Shown piece after piece: positions 32,230 to 44,682 of a DNA stretch of 64,000 bases. The notes under the pieces were generated by a model. It was not told the origin of the DNA, did not search any database, and saw nothing but the letters and a program-made list of their open reading frames with translations. Location of the stretch: the NCBI GenBank assembly GCA_026419785.1, contig JAODTK010005745.1, positions 682,001 through 746,000 of the forward strand. Reading direction: 5' to 3'. Source of the DNA: Sclerodactyla briareus (Eukaryota > Echinodermata > Holothuroidea > Dendrochirotida > Sclerodactylidae). Position 1 is the stretch's first letter. The number at the start of each line of letters is the position of its first letter. The translations under genes and the position numbers were made by a program.

Positions 32230-33015
32230 CAATTGAACGTGATTCCATGGCTAAGCGGCTCCGAAGTCGTACTTGCTACTGTCACCGTAGCATGTAAGGA
32301 ACCCTACAATCTCAGCCTGCTCAAACTGTACTTTAACGAACCAAGTAACTGCAGCCCAGATTTGGCTGTACTGTACATACAGTGAGCAGTGGTCATTGTG
32401 TTGATGTTGTGTGGGGTTATGACTGTTATCTGATGTTAAACAAATCCTGTTAATTGTTCCAATTGAACTGCAATGTTTACAGTCTGCCTAGTTTGCATTC
32501 CTTGGGCAGAGACCAGCCTGTCAGGAGGAAACTTTACTAATTGCCTCTCAATTTTCGGTCCTGTTTTTAGCGATTGATCTTAAATTGATTAAAACTGGTG
32601 ACCCGTAAGGAAGGTGCTTCCATATTTTGGTTTTGTTCCCCATGAAAATGTATGGTGCTGAATTTCATTATTAATAAATAGAGAAGAGTTAAGGTTTGGC
32701 CAGCAGTGTTGATCCCAGTGTCAGTTCCAAGATTTGATGTGATTGGGATTTTCAGCAACAAGCAGAGAGAGTTGAAGTTCAGGCAAAAGATTGGTGTGTT
32801 TGTTAAGGATGAAAAAAATTGAACAGTTCCGTCAGTCCTAGGCATATGGCATATTGTAATTTGCCGAACAGTTTTTTTGCTTCACCTTACGAGTGTGCTA
32901 ATTTTGTAGAATATTGGATGGTCATGTGACTGCATGGAATTAATATAAAAGGGTGATGCCTAAAGCCAGAACACACAATTAGTTGTCACATTCTAATATA
33001 TTGTTATAATCTGCT
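32230..33015. other. no gene seen
   Basis: No recognisable coding or repeat structure beyond AT-rich sequence. Confidence 0.45.
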
Positions 33016-33025
33016 TTAATTGCAG

Positions 33026-33277
33026 ATGAATGCCTCACCCATCATAGTGATGCACGGAGAGTTCCCTGCTGCCACTTATGAAATAGTAACTGAGGGCGAA
33101 GGGGTTGTCACAGCACCAAGTTTCCCCTGTGCATTCCGGTGTTTGGTTTGCTCATACTACGCATTTGACATGCAATACCCCGACAACACAGAGTTGAGAA
33201 ACTTCTACAGTTTCATAGAAGCAGTCCTTCTCAAACTGCAGAGTGGCAAGCCATCGCGACAAGTAAACGCACCCTAG
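33026..33277 (+). CDS. exon-like module, best copy (about 84 codons)
   Basis: The frame follows a pyrimidine-rich acceptor-like TTTAATTGCAG and runs MNASPIIVMHGEFPAA..., then PSFPCAFRCLVCSYYAFDMQYP, then LRNFYSFIEAVLLKLQ and GKPSRQV, to a TAG. The second half (a cysteine/aromatic stretch, AFDMQYP, a helix and GKPSR) is shared by copies at 33.39, 38.62 and 39.65 kb. I recall similar Y-x-F-N/D-x-x-YP...helix modules in many uncharacterised metazoan proteins but cannot name the family. It may be one exon of a multi-exon gene or a repeated gene fragment. Confidence 0.4.
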   Translation: MNASPIIVMHGEFPAATYEIVTEGEGVVTAPSFPCAFRCLVCSYYAFDMQYPDNTELRNFYSFIEAVLLKLQSGKPSRQVNAP

Positions 33278-33339
33278 CAATTAAGTAGACAAAATAGGCC
33301 ATTAGGTCAAATTCAAGTTTTTGGCCTGAATTACATGCC

Positions 33340-33600
33340 TCGCCCATCATAGGGATGCACAGAGAGATTACTGCCGCTACATTTTAAATGATAGGGCGGA
33401 AGAAGAGGATGTCACAGCATCAAGTTTCGCCTGTGTATTCCTGTGTTCAGTGTGACTATCATCTGACATGCAATACCCAAATTACATGTGTAAGGAATTT
33501 CTATCGCTCCATTGAAACATTCCTTGTCAAACTGCAGAGTGACAAGCCATTGCGACTAGTAAACAGCATCCTGGTCAAATACAAACTAGGCATTATGTCA
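33340..33600 (+). other. exon-like module, second copy in tandem
   Basis: This copy starts with CATGCCTCGCCCATCATAGGGATGC, like the copies before it. It reads VRNFYRSIETFLVKLQ, then DKPLRLVNSILVKYK, in the frame 33388-33669. The YP block is shifted by an indel. The end V-N-S-I-L-V-K matches the ends at 38.7 and 39.77 kb. The spacing from the first copy is about 320 bp. Confidence 0.4.
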
Positions 33601-33618
33601 CTTGTTTTTGAATTCCTG

Positions 33619-33655
33619 AGGGGGGGGGGGTGGGGGTTTGGGGGGTGGCTTGGTT
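33619..33655 (+). other. G-rich tract with quadruplex potential
   Basis: A G-run of about 11 is followed by TGGGGG, TTTGGGGGG and TGG within 37 nt. Four G tracts of three or more with short loops fit the usual quadruplex pattern. Confidence 0.5.
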
Positions 33656-33659
33656 GCGG

Positions 33660-36095
33660 TGAAAGTTGATAAAGTTGACTGCTGGTACATATTTGCCTAT
33701 AAGGTCAACGACAAAGTTCACGAAAGGTACATACACAGCCATTGTGCGAAATTACTTTTGATAAACAATGGTTACCTCTTTTACAAACTGTTAAACAAGC
33801 GTGTGGATGCAATGATGCTCATTAGCTATTATGGCATGTTAATCAGTCAGTTAATCAGTCTGATTCTAAAGAGGTTTAAAATGAGCTATTGTGTGATTGC
33901 ATCCTTTATAGAAACAATCTTTTCTTGAATTTGTATTATCAGGTTCCTCAAGTTGTGCAATCTTTCACATGTTTTTCTTCCTGTTTTTTATATATAAAAC
34001 ACAGTACTAATATCTGTAAAATTTGAGACATTTATCAGTGAGGTCAATTAAACGAAGACAAAATAAACTAATAGTTTCGATCCCCAAACAAAATGCGGTT
34101 AGTGGTGTCACTGGAGCCTCTAGCGCATTACTACGGGCAAGTGTGTGGAAGGCTCTGATTACGGCTGAACTAATCTACAGATGCTGAATGGGATTTGCCG
34201 CAATATAGACATCTTGATCCGAATGATACCAGCATCTTCTCTGGTCTGTCCTACGGGCCCTGAAGTAGAATTGGAGTAGAGTATAACTCCAGTTTTGGAG
34301 TTCCATCAGTCGGTTTAGCAATTTCAAGTTGATGCCCTATTGGCAAAAATACCTTTTCCTGTGGCTTCGGCTTACACTTCTCTAGCTTTTATGTAATTGC
34401 ATGACTAGTGACTTGGGTCTCCCGATAGCTCACACCGGGCTGGTAGGGACCTTTAATGGAGGTACCATTTAGTTGGAAATTAATTGTAGTCTGCCACCTG
34501 TAATAAAAATTTCAATACTTTTTTAATAGAAACACTGTCAGGTTTGGTTTGGTTGACAATGTGCTTGGTCTGAAATGTATTGATTGATGTCTGGCTAATT
34601 TGTGATTTAAGTGGTCCCAGGGGGTGGCGCTGATTCCTGGGTTGTCGATCTTGCCGACTCAGCATTTTTGGGTTGGTTTTTCAGAGAAGCAACCATGCAT
34701 AGATCATATGCCTGAAACATTTTGTTCTGTCGACTTATTTGCAACCAAAGCATCCCGGTAGAATTATTGTTGTCAGTTTTCTTTCTCTGTTACTATTTCC
34801 CGGTTAAACTGAGGATAGTTTACTGGTTTTCAGATTATTTATAATTTATTATGCAGGTGGTCAACCTTGTCCCAACACCTAACACATTTTTAAGGCACAG
34901 TCAGCCAAATTAATACTCCGCTTTGTGGGTGCTTATAAATGCTAAGAGATAAAACTCAAATCAAATATCACTTTGTTCCCTCAGTTTTAAGCAAGTTCGG
35001 TTTTTAAAGGTATGGCTTCTTCAAATGTCAATTTGGTGGTTTTGGCAAACTGGCAACCTTTGTATAAATGTCATATCTAACAAATATAAAAAAATTTTTT
35101 TCCCCCCAATATTTGACCTTTTCTTCAAATTGGTAGATATATTGCGTCATCACATATGGAAAATTTCACGTGCAGTGATAATTAATAATCATACCGAACA
35201 TGCTGAACATAAAACAGTTTGTTATGCATGATTTTCAATGCATAAGCATATGACATTTAATGTTTTGGCTGTGACTTGCCCTTTAATGGCACCTAGGCAT
35301 AGAAACAAATTATGAAAGTGTTTTTTTTTCGTGCCAACCCACGTGCGCAAGTTGACAATTAAGTGAACTGGTCCTGGGTGCTGGGTTTACCAATTACTGA
35401 TGAGCGCTTCGCACTTATCACACCCATGAGGCTCACATATTGAGTATGGTTTACTCCAATTAGGTAAAGGTCTAACAAAATGCCATAATGGGAGGACCAT
35501 GTCTGACAAGGAACTGCCTCATGTTGTACGAAGACAGTTTTTTCTCCCCTGTAATATCTTGTAAGTCTTATTTAATCATGTAATTGCCCTTGAAGGTTGT
35601 TTATATCCTATTGTCATGGCGTTGCATAAGCGCCACATTTTAAGCAATGGTTTGTATTGTCCTCATTGTAGGGATACAGTATGAAAAATTCCATATTTTT
35701 GTTATTTAGTTTCTTTCTCTCTATGTAAAGATATCTGTGGCAGGCTGAGGGCTGTTGCAATAGCTCCAAACACTCTTACACATGTATTTAATCCATGCTG
35801 TTGTATTACTGTTAATTTGGTTTTATGTCTGTTTCGATACACATTTTGCGATGCACTTTTTCACATTGTTATATTGTTAAACTTTGGTCATGTTTGTGGA
35901 AGCCAAGAGTTATTGGGATTCAGTGATGATTGTGAGGGAATTATTTCACGCATCCACGTTATGATCATCATGGTAGGTATCATGGTTGTGCTTTGTTGAC
36001 ATATGCAATAAATTTTCAACTCAATTATGTTCTTGCTCATTATTTTATGGTACCCTGTAATTCTGATGAGTTTAAGTACCTCACATTGTTTCACT
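33660..36095. other. no convincing gene
   Basis: AT-rich DNA. Frames at 35025-35231 and 35817-35999 are hydrophobic chance ORFs. A GATGAGCGCTTCGCACTTATCA motif near 35400 resembles the small GCGCTTCGC elements seen elsewhere in the window. Confidence 0.4.
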
Positions 36096-36099
36096 GCAC

Positions 36100-37020
36100 T
36101 TAGTATTATAACTCACATGGACTGTATATAATTACTCATTAGTGCATGAAATTTGGCATAACCATAGTACTTTCAAAGTGAGTTTAAATACTCGCCTACT
36201 GATTTGGCTCCTACATACGCAACGTAATTGTAACTCACAACCTCGGCGAGTATGTATCTCATTAGTGCGGAATGTGGTATGGACGTATTTACGTGTCTGA
36301 GTGAGTACTTTTAATTTGACTTTTTCAACCCGGAAAGCTGAGTCTCCCTACGCATTATATCTGAGTAGTAATGTACGCAAAACAAGTGCATGAAAAACAG
36401 GCTGCAAATTACTCAATGATTGAGTATAGATAAATTACAGGGTGAGTAAGGTTATCAGTCAGTGCATGAAATATGGACTAGCATTTTCCTCGCTGTGCTG
36501 AAGAGTAGAATGGATTACAGTGTACCGTTACGCCTATTTAGGCAAGGCTGGAGTTTCAACTGAGGTCAAATACTCGCAAACTACTGTGATTTACTACAAT
36601 TTGCAACATAACTGACATCGTCTGTGTAAGTTTACTCATTAGTGCATAAATTTTAGCTAATAGTAGTTACTCATTGAGCTATGGACAGGTTGTAGTATAA
36701 TCACATCTCTGTGTAAGTTTACTCATCAGGGATGGATTTTGACCTGATCGTAGTTACTCATTGATGACTATGGAAAGGTGTAGTATTACTCACATCTCTG
36801 TGTAACTGTACTCATTGGTGCATGAATTTTGACCTGAAGGTAGGTACTCATGTGATGAGTGTTTTACGTTTTCCTAGTGTCTTCCAACTCACAAGGCAGG
36901 TTCGCTATTCGTAGTAACTGAGTAATGTTATCAATCACGTGCAGAAAATATGGACTTTTTACTTTTATCGCTGTGCTGAGTTAGAATGGATTTACACGTT
37001 GATTTTTAATAGACGCTGTC
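36100..37020. repeat. TTACTCATTAGTGCATGAA repeat region
   Basis: At least seven variants of ACTCATTAGTGCATGAATTT, alternating with CACATCTCTGTGTAAGTTTACTC and GGTGTAGTATTACTC, occur from 36100 to 36980. The best three (about 36620-36850) have a period close to 100-110 bp; outer copies are diverged. No coding potential is seen. Confidence 0.7.
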
Positions 37021-38440
37021 TTGTTCATTTGACTTTTACAGTATGATGGAGTCTGAACTAGACCAGTTAGACTATTCTGAGACGGATCTGACTCTCAAGC
37101 CTGGTACATCGGGGCAGGCCCCCTCCTGGGAAAATCCCCTCCCACTGAACACAAAGATAATAATAGGTAAACTATCGTACTTGTAGATAAAACGATACGA
37201 ACAGGTAAGGTAATAAATACAGATTCCCCCCCCCCCAAAGATTTTCAGTAATGCTCACAAGTGATAACCTATGCAACATGCTGTGAATGACATGAGCCGC
37301 AATGTGTAATAAATCGCTTTCAGTCATTACCTATATTTTCCTAAAAATACACATGACGAGTGAAGTAAACCAAACTGGGTGAGTGCATGTAACGGCACAG
37401 AGAAACTCATTTGTATATTAAATTACTCATTGGGCATGATAATTCACTCGTTTTTATTGGCACGTGGCGTATGTAAAAGAAAAAACTCAGTGGTTAATTT
37501 TATTTACTCGTGTACGTGTGTTACTTTATCCATTTTCGCACGTGGGCGGCCTGCAGTGACCATCTGTGCGCGGTTGGTGCTGACAAAGGAATTCAGAAGA
37601 CTTTTATCGGTCCGCTGTCCTAATATATAACAGATAATAACCTCCATTTTTTACTACGTAATTTTAAGATCATTCTGCAGTTAATTCCCAAAACAATTAC
37701 TTTAGCTTCATAATGATATAAAATGTTTGATTGTTTTTGCCTCGGGTGTGCCAAGTCTAAGCTTATCGTTTTGCGTTCAGTTTCTGTCGCCATCACGTAA
37801 AGGGTGGCGATACAGAGGGTATGCGTGTAGACTTAGTCATTGCACCATTCTCTCATGCAGTAGGCGGACAAACCTCTCACACTCAAAGGTCATTGAGCAA
37901 ACATACATGATTGATCAAGTGCCAATGCAGCCGCGTGACGCCGCCGAATGTCCTGTCAATCTGACACTCCAAATTACAGAATAATCTCATTAAACTTGCA
38001 GATATTTTTTTTAACATTCCTGGCTAGGCACTGACTACCTTCATGCGGTGAATTTTCCAGTCACAAGTACTACTGACTTTGGGGGACCGACTGATGTTCA
38101 TAAGGCCCATTAATTCATTCATCAGGCCAAGCTTTTGTTCATATAATTAAGGCCTGTTATTCATAACATGCAATTTTTCGAAAAAAAGGGTGCTGTCACA
38201 CTATTATAACAACAACAAGGTTGAATTCATAATGAGAGAAGGCTGTTGTTCACAACAATGAGAAAGGTTCCGTTATCTAACAGAGTAACACAAAAGGACC
38301 GAGAGAGCCTAGGCCAAGCTATTCATAAATCGCTTAGCTGCTTACCATTCATTGTATTCTAACAGATAAAAATCCATGGCCACAATGGCCAGTATTGTTG
38401 GATAATATGCATATTTTACTATACATGTTGGTCAGTACAA
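37021..38440. other. no gene seen
   Basis: A CCCCCCCCCC run lies near 37226. Around 38.05-38.25 kb short AAGGCC/TTCATAA motifs recur loosely. No recognisable coding region is present. Confidence 0.4.
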
Positions 38441-38473
38441 TTGGTATCATTCTCAGTTATATTTTGGTTTTGT

Positions 38474-38750
38474 CATATTTTCAGGGCACTGTGTCACTTA
38501 TCTGGAGATCGGGGAACCATCTTGGAAACCAAACTCTTCACCATCCGTGCTGAAAATCGAGTCATCGGGCAAGAGCCACCTCATTCTTGGAAGGAGTGGC
38601 CTTACTACTGGAAACTTACTATGTGTTCTGAGCAGTTCCAAAAACAGCTAAGGATTGGTTTAACTTCCTTGAGTCCTGCCTTCTGCAGATGGAGACTGTG
38701 AAGCCATCATGTTGCGTCACATCGGCTTTAATCAAACTCAAAGCATGTGG
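38474..38750 (+). other. exon-like module, third copy (frameshifted)
   Basis: After an acceptor-like ATTTTCAG, codons read HCVTYLEIGEPSWKPNSSPS and LKIESSGKSHLILGR. Then, in another frame, DWFNFLESCLLQMETVKPS and VTSALIK follow. The last part is nearly identical in nucleotide sequence to 39.66-39.77 kb, so these two are a recent duplication. Confidence 0.4.
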
Positions 38751-39561
38751 AAAGTAAGAAAGAGACACACCCCACGAAGACACCTGCCTGTTATTGCTAT
38801 CTTGAGAGTCTTGATTAGGCTTGATTACAGTGATGTACCCAACTGTTGTTGAAAAAACTGACATGCTGATAGACCTCATGCCTCAGTCACATAATTATAT
38901 TGAGTGTGTATTGTGCTACTGACAAACCAAAATAGATTATATACCAGAGCTTGTGTACTCGGTGAATAAAATATCAGTTTTTCAATCAATATAACCTTGG
39001 AAAAATTATGTAGGCGTCCAGATGAGTTGAGTTCACAGTTAATGTGAAGTGTGTCATGTTTACATCACAGAATTATGGTTGAGTGGAATCCATTAACTGT
39101 AATTCCATAAACATTTGGCATACCTGCATTATTATCTTCAAAGGGTTAGATAGAAACGCATACTCTTGTTCGAAAATTGTTGACATGGATGTTATGTTTA
39201 ATTCAGGTATTATAATTAGATCAACCCTACTGATTCACTCAAATTTAAGACAGAACATCAAGACTGCAGCCGTAATGGTTTAGTAATGATTAGGATGCAT
39301 TGTATATTCTCCTAAACTGATGACATGGAGCAAACAGAGTTCTGGTCAATTATACAGCTTGCTGCCCATTCCAGCCTGTGGCTTTCTTGTTACACAGAGC
39401 TGAAGCGTTAGAATTAAATTGGAACATTTCCATTTTGCATTCTCTTGACATCTCCACAATGAAGCAGAGTGCTAGTTAATTGTTCTTAACTATTCCAGTC
39501 TTTTGTTAGGATAAACAAATAAACTATTCTGAGTATAATCATCATTAAGAATCACAACAGA

Positions 39562-39780
39562 ATGCAGTATTCTATCTTTTTTATCTATGCTGTGTTTTGG
39601 AGTAATATTTTGATACATGTTCAGTGTTCTTTATTACTGCAAACTTACTGTTTGTTCAGCATGCAGTTCTCAAAACCAGCTAAGGATTTGTTTAACTTCC
39701 TTGAGTCCTGCCTTCTGCAGATGGAGACTGTGAAGCCATCACGTTGCGTCTCATCGGCTTTAATCAAACACAGCCCATGA
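39562..39780 (+). CDS. exon-like module, fourth copy
   Basis: The frame ends YCLFSMQFSKPAKDLFNFLE, then LLQMETVKPSRCVSSALIK, to a stop at 39778. It matches the second half of the 33.03 kb copy (SYYAFDMQYP...NFYSFIEAVLLKLQ...GKPSR). The first half is a hydrophobic stretch (FFIYAVFWSNILIHVQC) not shared with the other copies and may be intron. The 5' boundary is therefore uncertain. Confidence 0.35.
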   Translation: MQYSIFFIYAVFWSNILIHVQCSLLLQTYCLFSMQFSKPAKDLFNFLESCLLQMETVKPSRCVSSALIKHSP

Positions 39781-39799
39781 AAACACCTGCCTGTTATTA

Positions 39800-40320
39800 C
39801 TATCTTACACCGTGGGCTGGATGCCTTTTTCATTCAATCCAGTAAGCCACTCGATCTGCTATCTATGCGAGCTTCATTGTATAATTACTGTACATAATTG
39901 TCCACTTATCTGAGTTGTTGCCTTCGAACAAATCCTGCATTCTCGCTTCAAATCTCACAAAACCTGATGAACTTTCCTGCGTTTTCACACTGCTGCATAT
40001 CGTTGCTTACCATGAGCCATACTCAGAAGGGGGGACTATTGACCAATGAGAAGCTTCGTTCACTAGGCTCGTACGCGAAACACAATCGACAACCTGCAAA
40101 CAGACCAACACACAGCATGGTACAGTCTAGCTACAAAAACTTGCCTGTCGTCACTAGGGAGGCATGTTTTTGATACTTATTCACCAACTTCATATTGATA
40201 AAACTATCCGCTTTATAAGTCCTAGCAAACATTTGTGATAAACTGGTGCAACTTTTTACTATTATTCGGGAGGTTCATATAAGTAAATCCAAACAATGAA
40301 GGCTACTACTTCAAACCCAA
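39800..40320. other. no convincing gene
   Basis: A 91-codon frame (39898-40173) has no recognisable domain. Confidence 0.35.
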
Positions 40321-40322
40321 CT

Positions 40323-40400
40323 GGCCGAATCAGTTAGCGCATTCGTCACAGACAGACAGTTGTTATTTTGAGGGATTCGAATCAACAAGGACATTGCCTT
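40323..40400 (+). repeat. tRNA-like sequence, probably tRNA-derived SINE head
   Basis: TGGCCGAATCAGTTAGCGCA fits a tRNA box A, and GGGATTCGAATCAAC about 45 nt later fits a box B. No acceptor stem pairs and the spacing region is unusual, so a tRNA-derived SINE or tRNA pseudogene is more likely than a working tRNA. Confidence 0.45.
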
Positions 40401-42400
40401 ACCTTTTGCTTTTCGTAAGTTTGCTGGGGGTGCATATAAAGGAGATAATCATTTCAGGAAAGGCTAAATATAGACCCGTTGGAGACTTTGGGAGGTTTGG
40501 TCTCTCCTTATCACGGCCATGCATCTGCTGGGGTAGTTTCCTGCATGACAGACTTCACTGGAAGGAAACCTAAATTTCTTGGGTCAGCCAGTCTGTATAA
40601 CCCCCTCCGCTCTTCGCAACAGCGAGACGAAGCAGTGTTTGCGCGGCTCTATAGGTTTGTTGGGTGGACATGTCCATGGATTTGCTCCCCTGCCAAAATT
40701 TGAGTTTAGTGTGGAATTGATCCAGCCCCCTCGGCGGATAAGAGGCGCAAACAGGCGCGCATCCCCTTATTGATTGCTGCCATGGAAGTCGTGCAAAATG
40801 TTTCTTTGGAAATATTATTGTATATAGCTTATAGATCGGCTTATTAATATGTCATGTTATGCATTCTTGACTCTTCAAAGTGAAAAGTTTGGCTTTAAAG
40901 GGGGTTGGTATCCCCCTAGATCAGCATTCAATCTAGCCTTGCGCCCCATATTCAAAAGTTGTGGCGGATACACCCCCTGCCCATTTATTGATATTTGCAA
41001 TGGAGGAGGCCCTCGACACAACTGACTCGAGTAAAGTCAGTTGAGCCACCAGTCTTTCCCTAGGGTATTTTCGGTTTTGACAATTTTGGGCAGCTTTAGG
41101 AGGAACAAAGTAAGTGCCAAGTGTTTTTATTTAAAAAAATATCTGACGTCGCCATAGTGTATTTGTGCAGTAATTGGCTACCTATTTACGTTCATTCATA
41201 TTAGGAGTGGCTGTCAAAATGTTATATGTTGGGAGGGGGCTATAGTATGTCCATGGGAAAAAACTGCTGAACACTTTAGATAATTTAAAAACCAAGCTCT
41301 ATTTTTTTCTAATCGAATAAACTCCTCTCTGCATATTTTTCTCCCTATATAGTAACCCTCTGGAACCCCAGCACTAGCCTCAGAGATTATGTCTGTGTCC
41401 TTATAACACTGTGTATGGAGTCATCTTACTATATGGGCATAGGCCTACATAGCCTTATCAGCTAAAAAAAAAAAAGGGGGAAATAAGAAGCTGAAATTTG
41501 ATTTCAGGAATGCAAAAATGACAAGAACAATCATTGCAAAAGAAAAATTACACAGAAAAACATGCAGTCTACTTAAGTATAATTTATTTTCGGAGATACA
41601 TTGTTCAACAGTTTCATGCCACCCCATGGAGGAAGGGGCAGCTCTTCAATTCATTGTGCAGCAGAATCGCCAGAGATAGTGAGAGCATGAAAACCCTTAC
41701 GTTGGGCTTTGACCTAAACTGATGAGAACAGAGAAGAAAACGTTGTTCAACGCTACAAGTGTCGAATATGATCCAGATGAGCAACATACAAACGGTTGGA
41801 GGGGACTTCCGAATAAGAGATGGCAATTGATAACCCACTGTTACTCAACGAAGAGTAGGGTGGCGCATATAACAAGTTCCCTTTCTTATTCAAGTACAAA
41901 AGTATACAGAAGGTAACAAAAGATGACAAAAGAATCCTCCTTTTGTAATGCAAGAACCTTTTCTGAGGAGGGGGGGGGGACCAATGTATTCCTGGGAGAT
42001 GCGGGGTTAGTTTCAATTTCAATATCGTTTCAATCACTTTGTCATGGAATAATCCCTCGCGTCAACGTGCCAAAGGTCAATTTAGAGACGCATTGCAACT
42101 CCTTCGCATGATTCTCGAAAAATGTGAATGTTAGGTCTACACCATTAATATGCTAATCGTCACAACCAAAAAGAACAAGAGTATCTATTCACTCACTCAA
42201 CCGCCCTATACTGGACACCCTGCACACCCACCCATTGCGCTACCGAGCACCTGGCAAATTAATCACTCCGGGTTGGCAACCCCACTACCTCAACCTTCTC
42301 ATTTTGCCGGCCTAAAGCTTGACTTGAGTACTGAGCTAAAGCCCTTCGCTTTGTGGGACGAGGTCGCGCTTTGCTTGCCGCTCTGGGAATGCAGTGCGGA
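40401..42400. other. no convincing gene
   Basis: Around 40.45-40.80 kb several short frames look mildly protein-like (FVGWTCPWICSPAK, IDPAPSADKRRKQA) but no domain is recognised. The rest is AT-rich. Confidence 0.3.
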
Positions 42401-42409
42401 GAGGGAAGA

Positions 42410-43380
42410 ACATGCTACTTCAAAATATGCATGTATGTTTCTAGCAACATTAATATTACTAATCAGCCACACCCAAAAGTACACGGTATTGACAGTTGTT
42501 GCCATTGGAGTTAACCCTGGGCACAATTTGAAAACAAAATTCAAATTAGAGGGCGCATTCCAGCTTAATTTGCATGCCACTTTAAAATCTGCATATGTGC
42601 CAGGCAACATTGAAGTCCAATGGTTATATAAACATGACTTTCACTACTTTGGTACCTTCTATTAGTACATAAAGTGAATGTGAACCGCACCAGCGATTCC
42701 CGAATTCAGATTGTGAAAAGTGGTGAAAATGAGGCAAATCTATCGACACACTGTTACCTTGTGAGGTCACAGGGGAAAACCGCGGGACCCTGTGTATTAT
42801 AATACGAAGTCAATGCAAAACATGGACTTTGAAATCCTGTAACAAACAAACTATGGTTGGGATCTGAATAAAAACTTACAAATCCCCAGTCCCAAGTATA
42901 TAAAAGGCGAATCTCGTTAATTGATGTGGATTTTTTTTTTTGCCTTTTTATGCCTTCGTATGTAATGAAGGGCAAAAATAACAGCATTTACTGTATAAGT
43001 TTATGGGGGCAGTCTCATCGTTCCCCCCATGACGTCATGTCAGTTCCTTCACGGAAATTGCAGTCAATCGGCATTCAGCAGGATAGGAACTCCAAATTTG
43101 GGGTGGTAAGGGTTTTCATGGATCCTATGTTCATCTGTCCAAGTCTAAACAAAATCTGTTTACATGACCATTGGGTTTCAATATTTCTTAATTGCAACCA
43201 AAAGTGAAGAGCACCAAGTTTGTGTCACTGAAATTAACATTTAGCCTCAACTTACAAAAACGATCAAATTAGAGGGTGCTTCCCACCTTAAGGTTGCATA
43301 ACTTCACAAGTTATGGTTCTAGCAACAGCAATATTCTTTTCGCCACACCCAAAAACAAGTTACTTACACACAAAGTTTTA
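42410..43380. repeat. dispersed repeat with CAAATTAGAGGGCGC and CTAGCAACATTAATATT
   Basis: The motifs AAATTAGAGGG(C/T)GC-TTCC, CTTCAAAATATGCAT and GTTCTAGCAACA-NCAATATT, followed by GCCACACCCAAAA, occur at about 42.41-42.48, 42.54-42.62 and 43.26-43.36 kb. It is a diverged repeat family; its full unit could not be defined. Confidence 0.5.
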
Positions 43381-44640
43381 GAGGACCAGCCCGCGGATCT
43401 ATCTTCTGAGAGTCTTGAATGGACACTGATTTACAGTGAGTACACAAGTGGGTGAAATGCTGATAGACCTCAATGCCGTAATCCCATACATTACTATGAG
43501 TGTTGGTATTGGTGGATACTGACCGAACGCAAAAAAATGCATGTAAACCGTAAGGCAGGGTGTTGTGCTTTCTATAATTATTTGGTACAGTTGTGTGGTT
43601 TGAGCTACAGCACCCATTGTGTCTTATTCCCTCTCTGCTTGGAGCTGTACAATGAACAACCTGTATGCACTGTCAATGGTAAGACAATTTGTAATACCAA
43701 GAAGGAGTGCAGTTTAAGTTGTGAAATCAAGATTAGATGGTAGTAATCAGTGGCAATACATTAGTTATAGATTACACAGAGGAGCAGTGTCTCTGCCCAG
43801 GAGTCTCGTTGGGTCAAATATTAGAGAATTCATCCAAGTTTCCTCATAAAAGGGTCTGAAAAGATTGAATAGGAACGTAGCATGGTGGAGCTATGGTATA
43901 TCAGGACATATGCTAAGGCAAACAGAATAAAAAAAATGTGATCTGGAAGAAGGAATCATTCCTGCTTGATATTTGTTACTTTGTAAACATTCAAGATGTG
44001 AAATAAGCTGTAGGTGGTCCGGATATCATACACACAATATTTGTCATATGATTGCCGGCCCATACGATTCAGTAGGCCTAAATTTATCTTCATGAAGAAG
44101 TTGAAACAAGTACGGTTATGTAGGTTTATGTCATTCCGAATAATAACTGAATAGGCTTACATGATCAAAATTATTTTGTTGCTTTTTGACCTTTGTTCCC
44201 TGTTGACAGATTGCTAATTTTTGCTGTCAATGACATTAAACTGCGTTTCCCATGCACGCGGGCGGGAGGGAGGGCGGTAAACGCTCTGGCATGACAGAAG
44301 ACAGTGGTCTAGATAGGGCCTACATTGGCCGGCAAGGTCAGTTACGCATACAAACAAGTGCCTTCAACTCAATGTTGGATTAATTCTCTGTTTGGCCTTT
44401 GTCAATCGTTTCCGCCCATTTTGAATTATTGGTAGGCCTACTGTGTGGTGTACATATAATACACGAGATAAAACAATTCAAGTGTGCACAACAAAAAAGT
44501 GAACGTGCTATTTTGTATTGTATATTGGGCCTGCCATAGTTCTACTACTTTTTTGTTGTTTAAAAACGGGGGGAAACCTAGAAATCGATTGCAAGTGGAC
44601 AAGATATTGAGCATTGTCCACCCCAGAGGAACCCCAACCG
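43381..44640. other. no gene seen
   Basis: No recognisable coding region. A GGGCGGGAGGGAGGGCGG patch lies near 44265. Confidence 0.4.
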
Positions 44641-44682
44641 TTAATCGAGCACAGTTAGACATGTGCGTTTGACTTTTCCAAA

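Noticed and set aside
40323..40400. A functional tRNA gene
   Set aside because: Box A- and B-like sequences exist but no acceptor or anticodon stems pair convincingly.
42150..42665. 171-codon plus frame
   Set aside because: It contains copies of a dispersed noncoding repeat (AAATTAGAGGG, CTAGCAACA), so the frame is probably accidental.
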